NCBI GenBank assembly: GCA_035235625.1
Contig: CP141148.1
Span: 4,087,001 to 4,151,000, forward strand
Direction of reading: 5' to 3'
DNA length: 64,000 bases
From: Saururus chinensis
Lineage: Eukaryota; Streptophyta; Magnoliopsida; Piperales; Saururaceae
The notes under the pieces: model-generated
Seen by the model: the letters and a program-made list of their open reading frames with translations, nothing else
What the model was told of the DNA's origin: nothing
The model's database searches: none
Program-made: the position numbers and the translations under genes
Shown: positions 1-12,069 of the stretch, piece after piece
Layout: each line of letters begins with the position of its first letter
How positions within the stretch are numbered: position 1 is the stretch's first letter

Positions 1-1194
1 CCCTTAGTTAGTACTATATGACCCCTAGAGTGTGGGCATTTATACACTCAGGTAAGTAGTATCATGGATCTACTCTTACCTGCTTGATCTTGTGCCCCAT
101 GAACGTAGGTGTGCCTTGCCTTTGAAAAAGTCTATGGCATCTAGTTACTCCCCGAAGGTTAAGGTGATTCCTCAGTGACATTCCTTTTCATTTCGATGCT
201 GGAGCTTGTTAATTGTAATAATCTTCAGAGGTTGATAATATGTGTACGAGTCAATAAATTTCTGACTAAGTTTGTAAGTGTAAAATTTCAAGTAAGTCTC
301 TAAGAGTAAGTTTTTGAGAATTTGAGTAAGACTATAAGAATATGAGTAAGATGGTACGAGTAATACTGTAAAAATGTTATGAGTAAAGCTCTAAGTGTAA
401 AGATTGTATGAGTAAGGCTGTAAGGTTACGAGCAAGTGTAAAATTGTGTAAGAGAGGTAAGATGGCATGTGTTTATGCATGATTGTTACATTATGCGACT
501 ATGATGTGTTTGTACATTTTTATGCTTCATGTTGAGTTATATGAAAACATCTATGTATGGACTTACATATTTCACTATTTAGAATTCCCTTATTGAGTAT
601 ATCTTACTAAGTATTTTTATATAAGTACAAAAATACTTATTTTCCATTTCTTTTTTCAGCCCCGATATTCGGGAGGCTTTTGTAGGTTTGTGACAGAGAG
701 CTCTTGGAGAATGTTGCTTGTTTTTATGGTAGATTGATTTTCATTGACTCAGATATACCCTTGACTCACCGAGAATATTATTTTTGCCATGGTTTGATGT
801 ATTGAGTGAGATAAAAATTAAGACGTTTATACTTTTTGGACTTGTAATTTGGATTACATTTTGCACTATTTATTTGACTTTTACTCATGGATGTTTAAGA
901 GGGATTTGTATTTAAAGTCCATGATTATAGCAATTTATTTCATACATTTGTTTTTGAGTATCGTCTAAGATTGTTTAGCTTGGTCGTATGTTGTTTGTTT
1001 AAAAGGAAAAAAAATCATATGGAAACAATTGACGTGGGATGCTTTAAATGATAAAATTGTTTTCAAAGGTTTTGTGTTTCATCATTTTCTTGATTTACAA
1101 CTATTATATTGCAAAATACTTTCATGAAATTTTAAGAAAACATGTTGAAAACTCTTGGGATTTACAATACGACCTTCTATGTTTGTAAGTAGTC
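1..1194. other. Repeat-derived DNA without a recognised gene
   Basis: No coding region was recognised. Between about 250 and 440 there is a degenerate run of short units built on GAGTAAG and CTGTAAG. The rest is AT-rich and looks like LTR or UTR material of a retrotransposon, but no terminus could be fixed. Confidence 0.4.
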
Positions 1195-1946
1195 ATACTT
1201 TACCTCCTTACAAGTCCATACCTCTTTTTGAATTCCACCATCCAAAGAATAAGATGGGGACCTATTGATCAAATACACCGATATATTCAATGCATTAGCC
1301 CAAAACTAAACTGGTAAACTTGAACAAACCCACATGCTCCTACACACTCAAAGATGGTATGTCCATCCATTCTACCACACTATTATGTTTGGGCTTCCTT
1401 GGCGTAGTGGGAAGTCTTCTAATTCCATTCTTATCACAAAAAGACTAAAACTCCCTGCCACAATACTCACCATCATTGTGAGATTTCAAATGCTTCAGTT
1501 TTAAACGTGTCTCATTCTCCACATGAGCCTTCCACTTCACAAAGTTCTCAAAGATATTAGACTTATGCTTACCCATAACTTTCTAGTAGCATCATCAATA
1601 AAGGGAACAAAATAAATAGCACAACCAAGTGAAGATACCTAACTAGGTCCCCATATGTCTATATGCACCAACTTAGTCATTATGATTTCCTTTCTTGCAC
1701 TACCTTGGTGAAAGATACCTATTTTTGCTTCTCATAGACACAATCTTCATAGAAATCTAGATCAATATCTTTTAGGCTATGCAGTTTGCCCTTATTTTTC
1801 AGAACATGCATACCTTTATCACTCATGTGCCTAAGGCGCTTATGCCATATGCTTGAGTCATCTTGAGAGGATGTCAATGAAATGGAGTTGTGACAATTTG
1901 AGGACAAGTACAACATACCCAGCTTCTTCCCCTTAACTAAGATCAT
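1195..1946 (-). pseudogene. Ty1/copia integrase relic
   Basis: This is the integrase part of a decayed copia polyprotein. The longest open piece (1719-1946) carries a GAG-pre-integrase region with WHKRLRHMSDKGM and a DFYEDCVYEKQ segment, in place of the usual DFCEDC-type zinc-binding residues. Downstream on the minus strand (about 1370-1720) the integrase core can still be read in pieces separated by stops. These include LVHIDIWGPS and FVPFIDDATRK, which match the first catalytic Asp region of copia integrases. No reverse transcriptase follows, so the relic is truncated near 1195. It continues the gag and protease relics to its right on the same strand. Confidence 0.75.
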
Positions 1947-2029
1947 AACACTTTATTCATCTTCCACGTATCATCAACAAAGTTGGTTGTTATGTCATTC
2001 TCAACAAATTGACCAACATAAATAATATT

Positions 2030-2574
2030 TTATGTTAGGCGAGACACATGTCTTACATCTTTTAACAACAATATTGTCTCATTGCCTTGTACAATTTTAA
2101 CATCCACCTTACCAATTATATCGCATGCATCATCATCTCCTAAGTAAACTTTCCCATAGTTTCTATGAACATATTCATTAATTAATCCCCTTTTAGATGT
2201 AGCATGAAAAGATGCACCAGAATCAATGACCCATGACTCACTATGAGATTCTAAAGATAATAACAACTACTCACATCATAATCATTGTTAAGATTGATAA
2301 TATTCTTACCTCCATGATTATCCTTCTTAGGGACTTTGTAGTCTTTCTTTATGTGACCTTTCTGGCTATAGGTCCAACATGTATCATCAACTTTTCCTTG
2401 GCAATTCTTAGATTTTCCTTGTCTAGACTTACTATGACCATTCCCCAAGTTATCCCTCCATTTACACTGACCTCTACCATCAGTAATCAGCACTAAACCA
2501 TATAACTTAGAATCATCGCTCTTCTTTCTTATTTCCTCTGTTAAGAGTAGTTTAGTACTTTCATCAAACTGCAA
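2030..2574 (-). pseudogene. Ty1/copia zinc-knuckle and protease relic
   Basis: Two overlapping frames hold the end of gag and the aspartic protease of the same copia relic. The upstream piece (2251-2574) has a damaged zinc knuckle, CWTYSQKGHIKKDYKV, in which two cysteines of CX2CX4HX4C are replaced. The next piece (2030-2266) begins with WVIDSGASFHATSKR, the DSGA active-site motif of copia proteases, and ends in a conserved VRHVSRLT-type segment. The change of frame between them and the stops elsewhere show that it cannot make a polyprotein. Confidence 0.8.
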
Positions 2575-2610
2575 TTTCTCTTTATCAGACGAACTAATGT
2601 AAGAAATTAC

Positions 2611-3085
2611 TCATGGTTTCCAACTCTCTAACAAAGAATTTAGCAGAGCAATGAATTTTACATCCTCAACAAAAGAAACATCTACACCTTCTAAATAATT
2701 CATGAGGTTATTAAAATGGTTGAGATGAGAGGGAACAAACTCATCCTCACCCATTTTTAGTTCAAACAACTTCTTAACCAAATAAACTTTGTTCATAGTA
2801 GCCGACAAGTCATATAACTATTTTGATGCACTAAACAAATTAAGCACTTGTAGAAGTTACCTTGGAGACATTGGAAGTGACATGTGTCAATAAAGAAAAA
2901 CAAACAATGCTAAGAACCTTCCAATAAAAAATTCTCCAATCTTATAAGACATCTTGTCTAGTTTAAGCCCTCCTATGGGTAGCTACAAATCCTTCTGATA
3001 TGGATAATCTTAAATTTGCATACGCCAAAATGAGAAATTCATGTCATTGAGCTTCTCAATCTTCAATTTCCCTTTATCTACCATT
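2611..3085 (-). pseudogene. Ty1/copia gag relic (UBN2-type)
   Basis: The minus strand opens at an ATG near 3085 with MVDKGKLKIEKLNDMNFSFW, which matches the start of copia gag (KIEKFNGxNFSxWK). Stops interrupt it soon after. The piece at 2611-2808 reads KVYLVKKLFELKMGEDEFVPSHLNHFNNL, the UBN2 region that in intact gags includes the NKVFLMKRLFNLKM block. Together with the protease and integrase relics it outlines a 5' half of a copia element, whose 5' LTR would lie to the right. Confidence 0.75.
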
Positions 3086-3103
3086 ATTGAACCTAGGCCT
3101 CTA

Positions 3104-3371
3104 TTGTTGGGGGGAAGAAGCAACACAAGATCATAACTAGATGCAAACAAATGAGAGAACACACAAGATTTAAAGGTGGTCTAGCTTATGCTAACCTCCA
3201 CCCGTCTCACACAAATCCACTATTGAATCAAGAGAATAGTACATATGAGAAGATTTCACGATCCAACATTGAGTGATATTCCTAGTGCATGCCCTGCTAA
3301 ATACGCTCAACGCATTCTATGAGGACTTTTATATAAATGATTACATGAGTTATGCTTTCCAAAAGATCTAA
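3104..3371 (-). mobile_element. Possible 5' LTR remnant of the copia relic
   Basis: This non-coding stretch lies just upstream of the gag relic in its reading direction, where a 5' LTR is expected. It starts on the plus strand with TTGTTGGGGGGAAGAAG. No matching second LTR was found in the window, so the call rests on position only. Confidence 0.3.
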
Positions 3372-3492
3372 GGGGCTGTTTGGAAATCCTTATGAAAAAG
3401 ATAGTGATTTTCCAAAGAGTGCAAAACATCACATCATAAGAGAGATTATTTTTCTCCTCCAACCCTCATGAGGAGAGACGCCAAACAGCCCC
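3372..3492. mobile_element. Tourist-like (PIF/Harbinger) MITE, 121 bp
   Basis: The element begins GGGGCTGTTTGG and ends CCAAACAGCCCC, a perfect 12-bp terminal inverted repeat. It is flanked on both sides by TAA (3369-3371 and 3493-3495). A 3-bp TAA target duplication with this type of terminus is the signature of Tourist MITEs. It has no coding capacity. Confidence 0.9.
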
Positions 3493-3866
3493 TAAGAAGC
3501 TAGAGCTGTCTCGAGCCTATGACAAACTAATACGAACATGGGCTGGATCAAGAGATGGCACCTACAACTCAAAATCACATCTAGAAGTATAAGATCAAAG
3601 TATTTGGGAATATTCGAGCCTGTAAGATATGCTTAGCTAATTAAGGGAGGTGGCTCATACACATTTGCTACATATGTTGTTGGTTATGGAATCATGGCCC
3701 ATGGATCATGATAAATAGTATATGCCATACTGGGCTACTTTGGTGGGCTAAGGCAGAGAGAACCTTTATAAGCACTTCTTTTGGAGCCTTCACAGCCATG
3801 GCCCATGGCCCATAAATATGAGTTTGTAACACTAGTTTTAAAGTGGATGACATTGTGACACCCAAC
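3493..3866. other. Intergenic, nothing recognised
   Basis: No gene-like reading frame or repeat boundary was found between the Tourist MITE and the hAT-like element. Confidence 0.5.
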
Positions 3867-4860
3867 TAGGGGTGTTAAAGTAAGCTCAAAAACTTGAATT
3901 GGATCAAGCTTTACTCGGCTTGACTTGTGTTTGAACTCAACCTTGAAGTTGGTCAAGTTGATGTGCCCGATGCGGCATAATCGGTACCTTGGAGTTTCAC
4001 GTAGGGAAAGAGAAGGAAGAAGAAAGAAAGGGAAGAAGAAAATGAATATCTAATTGCATAACCAATAAAGAAGAGAAGGGCGACCTATATAGGGAGCCGA
4101 CCCACCCACCTATGAAGTCACATCAGCTAGTGGGTCGGTTATCCCGTGGTCCACTAGCTGGCCCAATACATTTATTTCTCCTAATTTATAAGTAAATACA
4201 TAAGAAAATACTAAGCTTATACATAAGAAAATAGCCTAATGGCCTAAAATAACAAGGAAATAAAGGAAATAAAGTAGTCTGGTAAACATGCACAACACAA
4301 GCCAAGTTCAAACACACCTGCGCTCGGCTCGACTCGGCTTAGCTTAAAGCTTGATAAAAACTTAAACTCACATTAAGTACATTATTTTTTCAAATACACA
4401 TATGCATATATTACATATTATATATAAATTTCATGTCTCCCAAGTTTTAACTCTTTCCATAAAATATATCATTTTTACTTTTTTCATGTATAATTGTATA
4501 AGGCTTTTTGTTAGAGGAATTATATAATGTATCATAAGATCTAGAACCATTTTTTATGAAACATTACTCCCTCTGTCATGTATTAATAGTTTAAATTAGA
4601 AAATCAAAATCAATAAATACTAGTTCATTTGATTATCTAATCTAACACATTGGATCACTTACTAATCATGTTCGTTTTAGTAATTTTTCTCTGGGTCACC
4701 GATTACAATACTAAGTAATGACCATAAGGCATAGCAACTCGACTCAGCTTAAACTCAAAATTGAACTCGATTTGAGCTCAACTCGAGTTCGAAATTAAAG
4801 TTTCAAGCTCAAGCTTAGACACTCTAAATCTTGATGATGCTCGACTCTTTAACACCCCTA
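3867..4860. mobile_element. hAT-like non-autonomous element, 994 bp
   Basis: The left end TAGGGGTGTTAAAG is repeated inverted at the right end (CTTTAACACCCCTA). The flanking 8-mers CACCCAAC (3859-3866) and CTCTCAAC (4861-4868) agree at six of eight positions, as expected for an aged 8-bp hAT target duplication. The interior is rich in CTCGA/GAGCTCAA words near both ends and codes for nothing. A solo LTR is nested inside, and a Stowaway-like end (CTCCCTCTGTC) lies near 4567. Confidence 0.75.
3959..4297. mobile_element. Probable solo LTR nested in the hAT-like element
   Basis: The segment starts TGATGTGCCCG and ends CACAACA. It is flanked by CAAGT on the left and CAAGC on the right, four of five matching. 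It contains a TATA-like CTATATAGGGAGCC near 4088, as in an LTR promoter. The sequence to either side fits the hAT-like arms. Confidence 0.5.
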
Positions 4861-7800
4861 CTCTCAACCTTCATTTTCTCACCTCACTTAGTTGAGATCA
4901 TTGTTCTAAAAATTGGACCGACCCAGCCGGTTGAACCAGGTCCCACCAATAGACTTTCTGACCGATTCTTCTAGTAATGTTCTTATCGTGAAAATTTTGT
5001 CCGATTACATGTTAAATTATTTGTAAAACTTGTTCATGTTTCCTTAATAAAATCAGAATAAACACCAAAGATATTATAGAATATCAGACTAGTTTTTTTG
5101 GTTGACATGTACACTACTTTGTATTAAGTAAGATTTTTTTTGTATGCATGAGTAATTTAATTCATATTGAATAGGTACTCCCCAACTAACAAACAAATAA
5201 GAATATAACATTTTTTAAATATGGCTATAAAGTCTTTGGTATTCTAAAAAATATATGCAACTTTTGAGTATTATCAGACATGGGCTTATAGAGGTGAAAA
5301 CCACCAAAAGAGAGGTAGAAAATAACCCAATTGTCCCTCTTTTCTTTCAACCTCATATCCACCAATAATCCATTGAATCTGCTTTGCCCTTTTCGACTAG
5401 GCCACGCCTCCACCACCTCCTTCTCGTTCTTTGCTTCTTATGTCTTCTCCTTTACCTCTTCCTCTTCTCCTCCTACTCCTTTGCCTCCTCTTCCTCCTTC
5501 CTGGCCTTTTGCATTGCTGGTAGTGAAATGGATGTGAGAGCCATTTAAAAGTTTGATCTTTCTTTCTTTAAACCTATAAACATCTTCGACTACTTAAAAT
5601 CACTAATGAATTTTAATTTTACTTTATTTTGAGTTTTTGATGGTAACGAATAACTCAAACACACTAATAGCACGTTGCCCTATTTATTATGCAAAAATAA
5701 AATACAACTGGAAGTAGCTCAATGCTAATGTCAAATGGGTAAGAAATATTATAATAGTGAGAAGGAGGAGGAGGAAGAGAAGAATAAGAAAGAGGAGAAA
5801 GAGAAGGTGCAGAAGATATTCCAAATATCTCTTATTTTTCCATAGTAAAAGGTAGGGGTGATTTTGCATACCCCTTATTCGTGTCTACCAAGGTCCTTGT
5901 CATGCTTTGTTCAAGTTTGTCTGCTATGGATACAAATGAACACAGATGAACATAGACAAATACAATACCTAAATTTTATCCCAATTAAAATTGTCTAGTA
6001 CATGTTTAGTATATTCGAATTGTCCTAACATGCTACATAGGTATTGAATCTATGTTTTTAATTTGTCCAGTACCAATGTAGCATGTTAAGACTATCCTAA
6101 CTTATTACATAAGTTCTCAATCTATATTTTTAAGTTGTCCATTACCTATGTAGCATGCTAAGATTTTTCTAATATGCTACATAGGTATTAGATTCTATTT
6201 TTTTGTTGATAGTTATAATAATTATTACTAATATTTAAGGAAGCGTTGAGTAAGGGTGGTAGACGCGAATGTCCACGGACATAGACAAGGGTATGTCTGT
6301 GTTTGTAGCTCCTATTAGGGCAAACAAAAAAACTTCGTTTGTGTTTGTGTTTACCTTAGACACAAAAAATTATCCGCTTTATATAAAAATAGATAGAGAC
6401 ATAGACAAACATTCTAACTACATACGTCTATGAGTACCCTTATTAAAAGCTACAAGGTGTTATTAATTGTTATTAATGGGAGTCTAAGTTTTGTTCAGTG
6501 GTGCTGCATAAAGCTTGGATTCAAGTAAAATTAAAACTCACAAGTGATTTTATGTAGCAATTGAAGATGTTTAAAAAGTTATATTTTAAAATTGAACTTG
6601 TAAAGAAAGAAAATTAATTTTTTAAACGGCCATTTACTGCCATTCACACGGTGGTTCTCACGTGTGTAAGGCCATTTCTTCATAACACCAAAAAGTTTCA
6701 TACACCTCGACGAATACCCAGGATTTTAGGGTCTTTTCTGGAAAAATGCTCTTAAGAGTATGCCAATCATTGTTTCTCGGTTTGAGAATTGGAAAGGAGA
6801 TCCCCACTTTGGGACTCGAAAAGTGGTTTTTTGAGTCGAACTCCAACTCAAAAATAGCATAATTTCATATATGACTCAATCACTCCTCAAGCCACTCTGA
6901 AAGTCAAACTCATCAAACTCTATTGGCTAATATGGCCTCCTCTTCCACATTTGTTTCATAAATTTATACAATAAACAATAATTTTCATAATATTATAAAA
7001 ATTATACAATATATTATGTAAATAAAATATTTTTATGTTAAAAGGTAATGTAATATGTGTCTATTTTTTATAATTTTATACCTAGTAAAATGAATTTATT
7101 TTTATTATCTTAATTTTAGCCAAGAGTCAAGTCCAACTCTTTAGTTTTTGAACTATTGACGTGCCACATAAAGAGTTCAATGATCAACATGCTTGTAAAT
7201 GGTACATTAATATGAAGAGTAATAACTCAAAGCAAATGGGTCACTTTTGAAACAAGAAACATGCTAACTTCCAAGTTAGCCTTTTGATGTTTGGTTTATA
7301 TTTTAAGATGTTGGCTTATAATGCAGAGAACCTGGATTGGACTCATCTTGGAGAACCTGGATTAAACGTAACATGCAATATTCCATCACACGACTTAATT
7401 TGAAACACTCTTGAAATAAAGTGAAAATATATTCATCCGCAATGAGTTTTCACTCTTGGTCAATACTCTAGATGAACTTTTCCTTCTTGTTTTATTTTTT
7501 TATTGGTAAATAATATGGGAGGGATGACCCCTTCCAGAAACCAAGGGAGAGTACAGGAAGAAGAAATATTATGAATTCCATTTTTTGAAAGAAAAAAGAA
7601 ATTCATTTAATAATTTAAGCTTGGGGATCAAATAGGTACGGACTAAAGCTTCACAACACTTGAAGACTTGAGTTTTGAGAGTGACTTCGTTGACAAAGAT
7701 ATGATGGTTAAAAATTCCATTCTTTTTAGAGGATGGAAGATGCAATTTCGTTTTAATATTTTCATCTCCTTGTATTTTGGTTCTTATGTATTCTCCCTTT

Positions 7801-8255
7801 AGTTCTTAATGAAATGGATCTCTCCCACCATATTTATCAATCGAAAAAAAGTGCAAACAATTCTTTGTGAAAATTAGATAATTGTCTAAACTAGATTATA
7901 ATGAAGTCAAGTTAGAATATATATAACTAATAATCTTTATTTTTTTTAAAATTGTTAGTATATTCTCTTTCCTTACTGAAAGATGGTGTCTATAATTTCA
8001 TTTTAATTGTCTCGTGACTTTGTTACCCATTTCATTTAATAGAAAGGTGTTTCCTCCTCACAAAATCCTACAAAAAATTTAAATTGATGTCAAATGCAAA
8101 TAAAAAATTGGTTCCCGCTTCTTGTTGCAAATTATGACACATACAAGGTTAAAAAATAACTTCCATTCCATCATTTTCACTAATAATGATCTACATCTAC
8201 ATGAGAGAAAACACAAGCTATAAGTACATTGAGTCATTTAAATACAAAATATATA
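4861..8255. other. Gene-poor AT-rich region with a degenerate tandem repeat
   Basis: No real gene was recognised. From about 5990 to 6200 there are roughly 85-bp degenerate repeats containing TTGTCC and GCTACATAGG, with the inverted form CCTATGTAGC between them. The short frames at 5225-5869 are low-complexity. Confidence 0.5.
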
Positions 8256-8331
8256 CTCCATCCGTCTTAAAATAAGTAGTTTATTTAATTTTAAACTACT
8301 AAATAGGACACTTATTTCAAGACATTGAGAG
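8256..8331. mobile_element. Stowaway-like MITE, 76 bp, just past gene A
   Basis: The left end is CTCCATCCGTCTTAAAATAA. The right end is its imperfect inverted copy (TTATTTCAAGACATTGAGAG). TA flanks both ends (8254-8255, 8332-8333). It ends about 112 bp downstream of the gene A stop codon, so it may lie in that gene's 3' UTR or terminator. Confidence 0.8.
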
Positions 8332-8443
8332 TAAAATTATTTCCAGAGATGAATTTAATATAATTAGTGACCTAAGCACTCTATGTTACCAAGACCCAAA
8401 ATCGTACACTTTCTATTTTTCAAACTACATGCAGAGTATATCG

Positions 8444-8974
8444 TTATCCCAACCTCATCATTGAGTGCTTAATCCCACCTAAGGTCACGAGCTTGTGACC
8501 ACTACCTTTTGGGCTAGGCCCGGATGCCTTAATTCCTCCAACAGTAGTCACAAGCTTGTGCCCACCACCACCTGGGCTTGGCCCAGAGTGCTTGACTCCA
8601 CCAAGAGTATCAGCATTCACGTGGGCATGGCCGCCGCCACCACCTGAGCTCGGGCCGGAGTTTTTGATCCCACCCAGAGCCCCGGCATCCACGTATGAGT
8701 TTCCGGGGCCTTTCGGGCACGGCCCAGAGTCCTTAATCCCTCCCAGGGTGCCAATGGGAGTAAACTTGTGGCCACCACCACCTGGGCTTGGGCCGGAGTT
8801 CTTCATACCATCCAAGACGAGGCCCCTGATCGCCCCCAGTGTTAATTCATCAGCAACAGCACTGGTTTCCTGCTCAGAAGGGGACAATGGACGGGAGTGA
8901 ACAGAAGAGAAACAACTGGAGAACAGGAAAAGAGAGACTTTTAGAACAAGAAGAGGCAGCGGCTTTGGAGCCAT
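8444..8974 (-). CDS. Gene A: secreted precursor with five SGPS peptide repeats (PIP-like, A-type)
   Basis: An intronless 176-residue secretory precursor. Residues 1-27 form a signal peptide with a hydrophobic core (LLVLKVSLFLFSS) and a probable cut after SVHS. A propeptide follows (about 28-55), then five blocks with SGPS at 60, 83 (as SGPC), 106, 130 and 151, spaced 21-24 residues apart. Four are preceded by GG(I/V)K plus one residue and the first by DGMKN. Cores such as SGPSPGGGGHK and SGPSPKGSGHK match the SGPSxxGxGH consensus of PIP/PIPL immune peptides, which in Arabidopsis act through the receptor kinase RLK7. The C-terminus (GGIKHSMMRLG) looks like a sixth, degenerate start. The only in-frame ATG that gives a signal peptide is at 8974, 111 bp downstream of a TATA box. 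The family call rests on the motif; the number of repeats is unusual. Processing into five peptides is inferred. Confidence 0.85.
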   Translation of the reverse strand: MAPKPLPLLVLKVSLFLFSSCFSSVHSRPLSPSEQETSAVADELTLGAIRGLVLDGMKNSGPSPGGGGHKFTPIGTLGGIKDSGPCPKGPGNSYVDAGALGGIKNSGPSSGGGGGHAHVNADTLGGVKHSGPSPGGGGHKLVTTVGGIKASGPSPKGSGHKLVTLGGIKHSMMRLG

Positions 8975-9084
8975 GAGTCCTATCCTCGGTAATACGTAGG
9001 CAACAGAACTAAGAAAATGTTATGGAGTATGAGCTTATGAACAAAATGTAGTGGAGTATGAGCCTCAAAGCCATGAAGTTGGTG

Positions 9085-9093
9085 TATTTATAG
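9085..9093 (-). promoter_or_regulatory. TATA box of gene A
   Basis: CTATAAATA on the minus strand lies 111 bp upstream of the gene A start codon, predicting a transcript start near 9055 and an 80-base leader. The same CTATAAATACACC block occurs upstream of gene C. Confidence 0.75.
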
Positions 9094-9130
9094 GTTGTTC
9101 TAAGTAAATGTTGGGCGAAGATTCACTTAG

Positions 9131-9170
9131 TTGACCCTTGGAAATTGGGTTAGGCAAGTCCAGAAATATG
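9131..9170. promoter_or_regulatory. W-box core and conserved upstream block of gene A
   Basis: TTGACC (9131-9136) is a W-box core, the WRKY binding site common in defence-gene promoters. Next to it, TTGGAAATTGGGTTAGGCA and a following AGAAATATG are shared with genes B (38517-38549) and C (56628-56660). In A and C the block lies about 45 bp upstream of the TATA box. Confidence 0.5.
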
Positions 9171-9849
9171 AGCACAGCACCCTGTTCGCCGCCACGTTCT
9201 TGCCCTTGGTGGCGGAGAGGGAAGATTGGGAGGAAGCATCTTTTCAAGTTGGCTTGAGATGGAGGATACATGGAACTGAGATCAAGAATGTCAAGAATTC
9301 CATCTTGGAAGTAGCTTCCATTATCTGATATGCTTTGTTTATAGATTTAGTTAGTTTCCAGTAGGTTCAGGTGGTGGGTCCAATGGTTTTATGGCCTGAA
9401 AATCCTGACCAGGTGACTGGCGGCCATGAATGGCACCTGGAGGTTGGGCACTTGTGCATGGCTTTGAGTGGCGTATATTAATGTGGGGTAAGGAAAATGA
9501 CAGACACCCATCTAGCCAATGAATGAGTAGACCATCTTCAGAACAAGCAAAACCTAAGGGCTAAGGAGATAGTGGAATGGAGAAAAGCCATGAAGGATGT
9601 ACCAAGGTATATAATTAAAAACCCAATGTTTTTCGATTAGTTTATGTGAGCCCTTGAGGATTGTGCTGAACTTTAGGGAAACAAGAAATGGTGGTTTAAT
9701 TGTGTGTTACCCAATCTAATTAATTAATTACATCTTAAAATTAGGCTGTTCTTATGGTGAGAACTGACCATAGGGATGATGTTAGCATTGATTAGGAAGT
9801 TGGTGTTGCAAAATTAAATGTTTGGAGTGCTATCTTTCATTTTGAATTA
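9171..9849. repeat. Duplicated upstream segment of gene A
   Basis: This non-coding stretch matches the upstream regions of genes B (about 38600-39170), C (56690-58170) and D (60720-61015). Shared landmarks are GTCAAGAATTCCATCTT, GGTTTTATGGCCTGAAAATC and GGTGTTGCAAAATTAAATGT. It is part of the duplicated unit and no coding region is supported. Confidence 0.7.
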
Positions 9850-9967
9850 CAGTCACTCAATCCCACATTAATAGTTTCATTTAATTTTTTAAAATAAACA
9901 AATTTTATATTAATAATTTTATTTAATTTTTTAAAATAAAATAGCTATTAATATAGGGAGGAAATAG
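9850..9967. mobile_element. Stowaway-like MITE
   Basis: Ends are related inverted sequences carrying CATTAATAG and CTATTAATATAGGGAGG, flanked by TA. The interior repeats TTATTTAATTTTTTAAAATAA twice. It resembles the MITE at 39480-39587. Confidence 0.55.
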
Positions 9968-10599
9968 TATTTTATGTATAAAAAATAATTTAATTCAATT
10001 ATAATAGTATTACATTAAATTTATTTATCTTTCTATGTACACTAGGCACATGCCAACAAGCATTAACTTAAACACTTAAAAATTGGGGCATTAACTAGTT
10101 TAACCTCAAAATTTAACTGAATGCATCGCATCTTCTGCATAGAGCATCAATCCCAAAAACTTTAGCAAAAAAAATGAAGAAAGAAAAGACCAATCCCTAA
10201 AACTTAAAAACGGGGACATTAGCTGGCTTCTCCATATTGTCAGGTTGAATTTCAGTCGTGGCCTATGGTGTGTGTGCCGGAGGCCGTCGGGTTTATATCC
10301 TACGACCCACATTATTTAGGCAATATTTATTGTCAGGGTAACGTGGGCTATCAGATTTTGAGTTAACGGCCCAAAGACCTCTGTCTCATGCCGATGCTCA
10401 TTTAAACTAAATCCATATAAAAAATGGGGGACATTCAATTTTGAAATATGCGAATGACGATAACTATATACTTATGGCAATGAAAAATGTGAAGCCTAGG
10501 CAAAGTTACCACAGGTTGCCATCAAAGTGATTAAAATCTTGTTTCTTAAACACGGGCCCTACAAATGAACGGCTCCACGGATCCTAAATGAACGGCCCC
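9968..10599. other. Intergenic part of the duplicated unit
   Basis: No gene was recognised. From about 10430 the sequence is similar to the C-D intergenic region near 58300 and to the region upstream of gene B near 39610, so this is decayed unit DNA. Confidence 0.5.
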
Positions 10600-11622
10600 T
10601 CAAAAGGGCATTGGTTCATGCAGGGTGTAAATAAATGTATTCAAAGGTGACCACACTTTACCATTTCAATTGTATTTTACAGCCATAGGGTAATCAGCCA
10701 TAGTATTAGAAGCTGGTTGCTGCTTATAATAAATGAAGCATATCAATCATCTTGGCAAAAAAAAAAAGCATTTCATTGTTGGGTTGACATTGTATAAGAG
10801 AATCTAGGGGTATACATTCATATACTAAACCCTATAACCAAATTTAGTGAGAGGCATTCTAAAATCAGATTCATTGCTTACTTTACATGGAATTGTGATC
10901 TATACATGGTAAAGGTAACTTCCTTAGTCCTGATCTTCACCTGCAGGTACCAAGTTGAGTGTTACTGGATGGATTCAAGAGATCACTAACCAGTCTCAGG
11001 CCAAGTCTATATCATAGCAACAGTGATCAAGCTGAGTTTTACGGGATGAATTCAAGAGATCACTAACCATTATCAACAGTGATAAGCACTGTAACCATTC
11101 ACCAAGACCCATCAAAAATGGCTTTTAACATTCACTTTGAGCAAAAAGTTCTTCTAGTGCCTAACTCACTGATTAGTCCAATGTCATTCTCATTCTGATG
11201 GGCAATATTCCAGTGTCTTATTTGGAAAAGAAATGAATCTAAAATGAACAAACTTAAATTTCCTTCTTATCTTGGACTCCAACACAGTACAAATATCTAC
11301 ATGGGAAAAGTATGTACCAGCTGTCCACATCATCAAATCTTTTATAAAAAATTTAGCTGATTTCTACTCTGTTGGCTAGTTGATGTGGCACTGGCGTGGA
11401 ACCTTTAAACGCTCTACTTCAGCCTTTATCACACCCATGCGCCCCTCAATGTGACAAGTATTGGATTTGTCTCATGTAGAAAAACGGAGTTATCAACCAC
11501 TAAGCAAGCTTTCCTTGTTATCTGGAAGTACTTCAAGCTAGTGGAACAAGTTATGTAGCTGTGAGTAGGCCTCCATTTTAGTAGTCCACCCTCATGTCTT
11601 ACTCAAGGCTTCATCAACTTAA
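10600..11622. repeat. 3' flank of a B-type gene, cut off from gene B by transposons
   Basis: This segment matches the 3' flanks of relic E (41,940-42,850) and gene D (58,350-59,400). Shared blocks include CACCTGCAGGTACCAAGTT, TCCAATGTCATTCTC and ACTCAAGGCTTCATCAACTT. After CATCAACTTAA near 11,622 the match stops. It resumes at about 37,441 with TTCTATAAACAAGCAAATACC, directly before gene B. In relic E the two halves are contiguous (42,823-42,860). Confidence 0.8.
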
Positions 11623-11869
11623 CTTTTGGGGTTCTGATCCAATAGGTTAAAAAGTAGTGCTCAAACCACTTACAAAGTCAGACGGCTTAATTTTTAACAT
11701 TTTGACAAACCCTCTCATAAAAATGTATTAATTGACCTTTTTAATGCAAAATTTCAAAGTTTGAAACTTGGCCACCACCTCTTCGCTTCCCTATTGCGCC
11801 GCCCTTCCAAGGTTAGGGTGACTGCAACAAGGCCCGACTACCTTTGTCAACCACATTTATTTATTTTTG

Positions 11870-12065
11870 TTATTTTTATTGAAAAAAATTATTTTTATGT
11901 AAATGAGAACACACATGTAAATTATTTGAAGGTTGTAAATGGTCCAATATTGCCTACACAGATCTAAATTGTTTGAAGGTTATAAATAGTCCAATATCGC
12001 CTACGGTGTTGGTATATAAGGCATAAGTTTGCTTGTTTTTCGATTACTCGAACCTAAGGGGTTAG
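11870..12065. mobile_element. Copia LTR-like fragment with internal duplication
   Basis: The segment contains two tandem versions of GAAGGTTRTAAATRGTCCAA followed by ATATCGCCTAC, then GTTGGTATATAAGGCATAAG. The last word matches the copia LTR at 36,358 (GTTGGTATATAAAGCATAAA), so this is a related LTR fragment of unknown origin. Confidence 0.5.
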
Positions 12066-12069
12066 GGGT

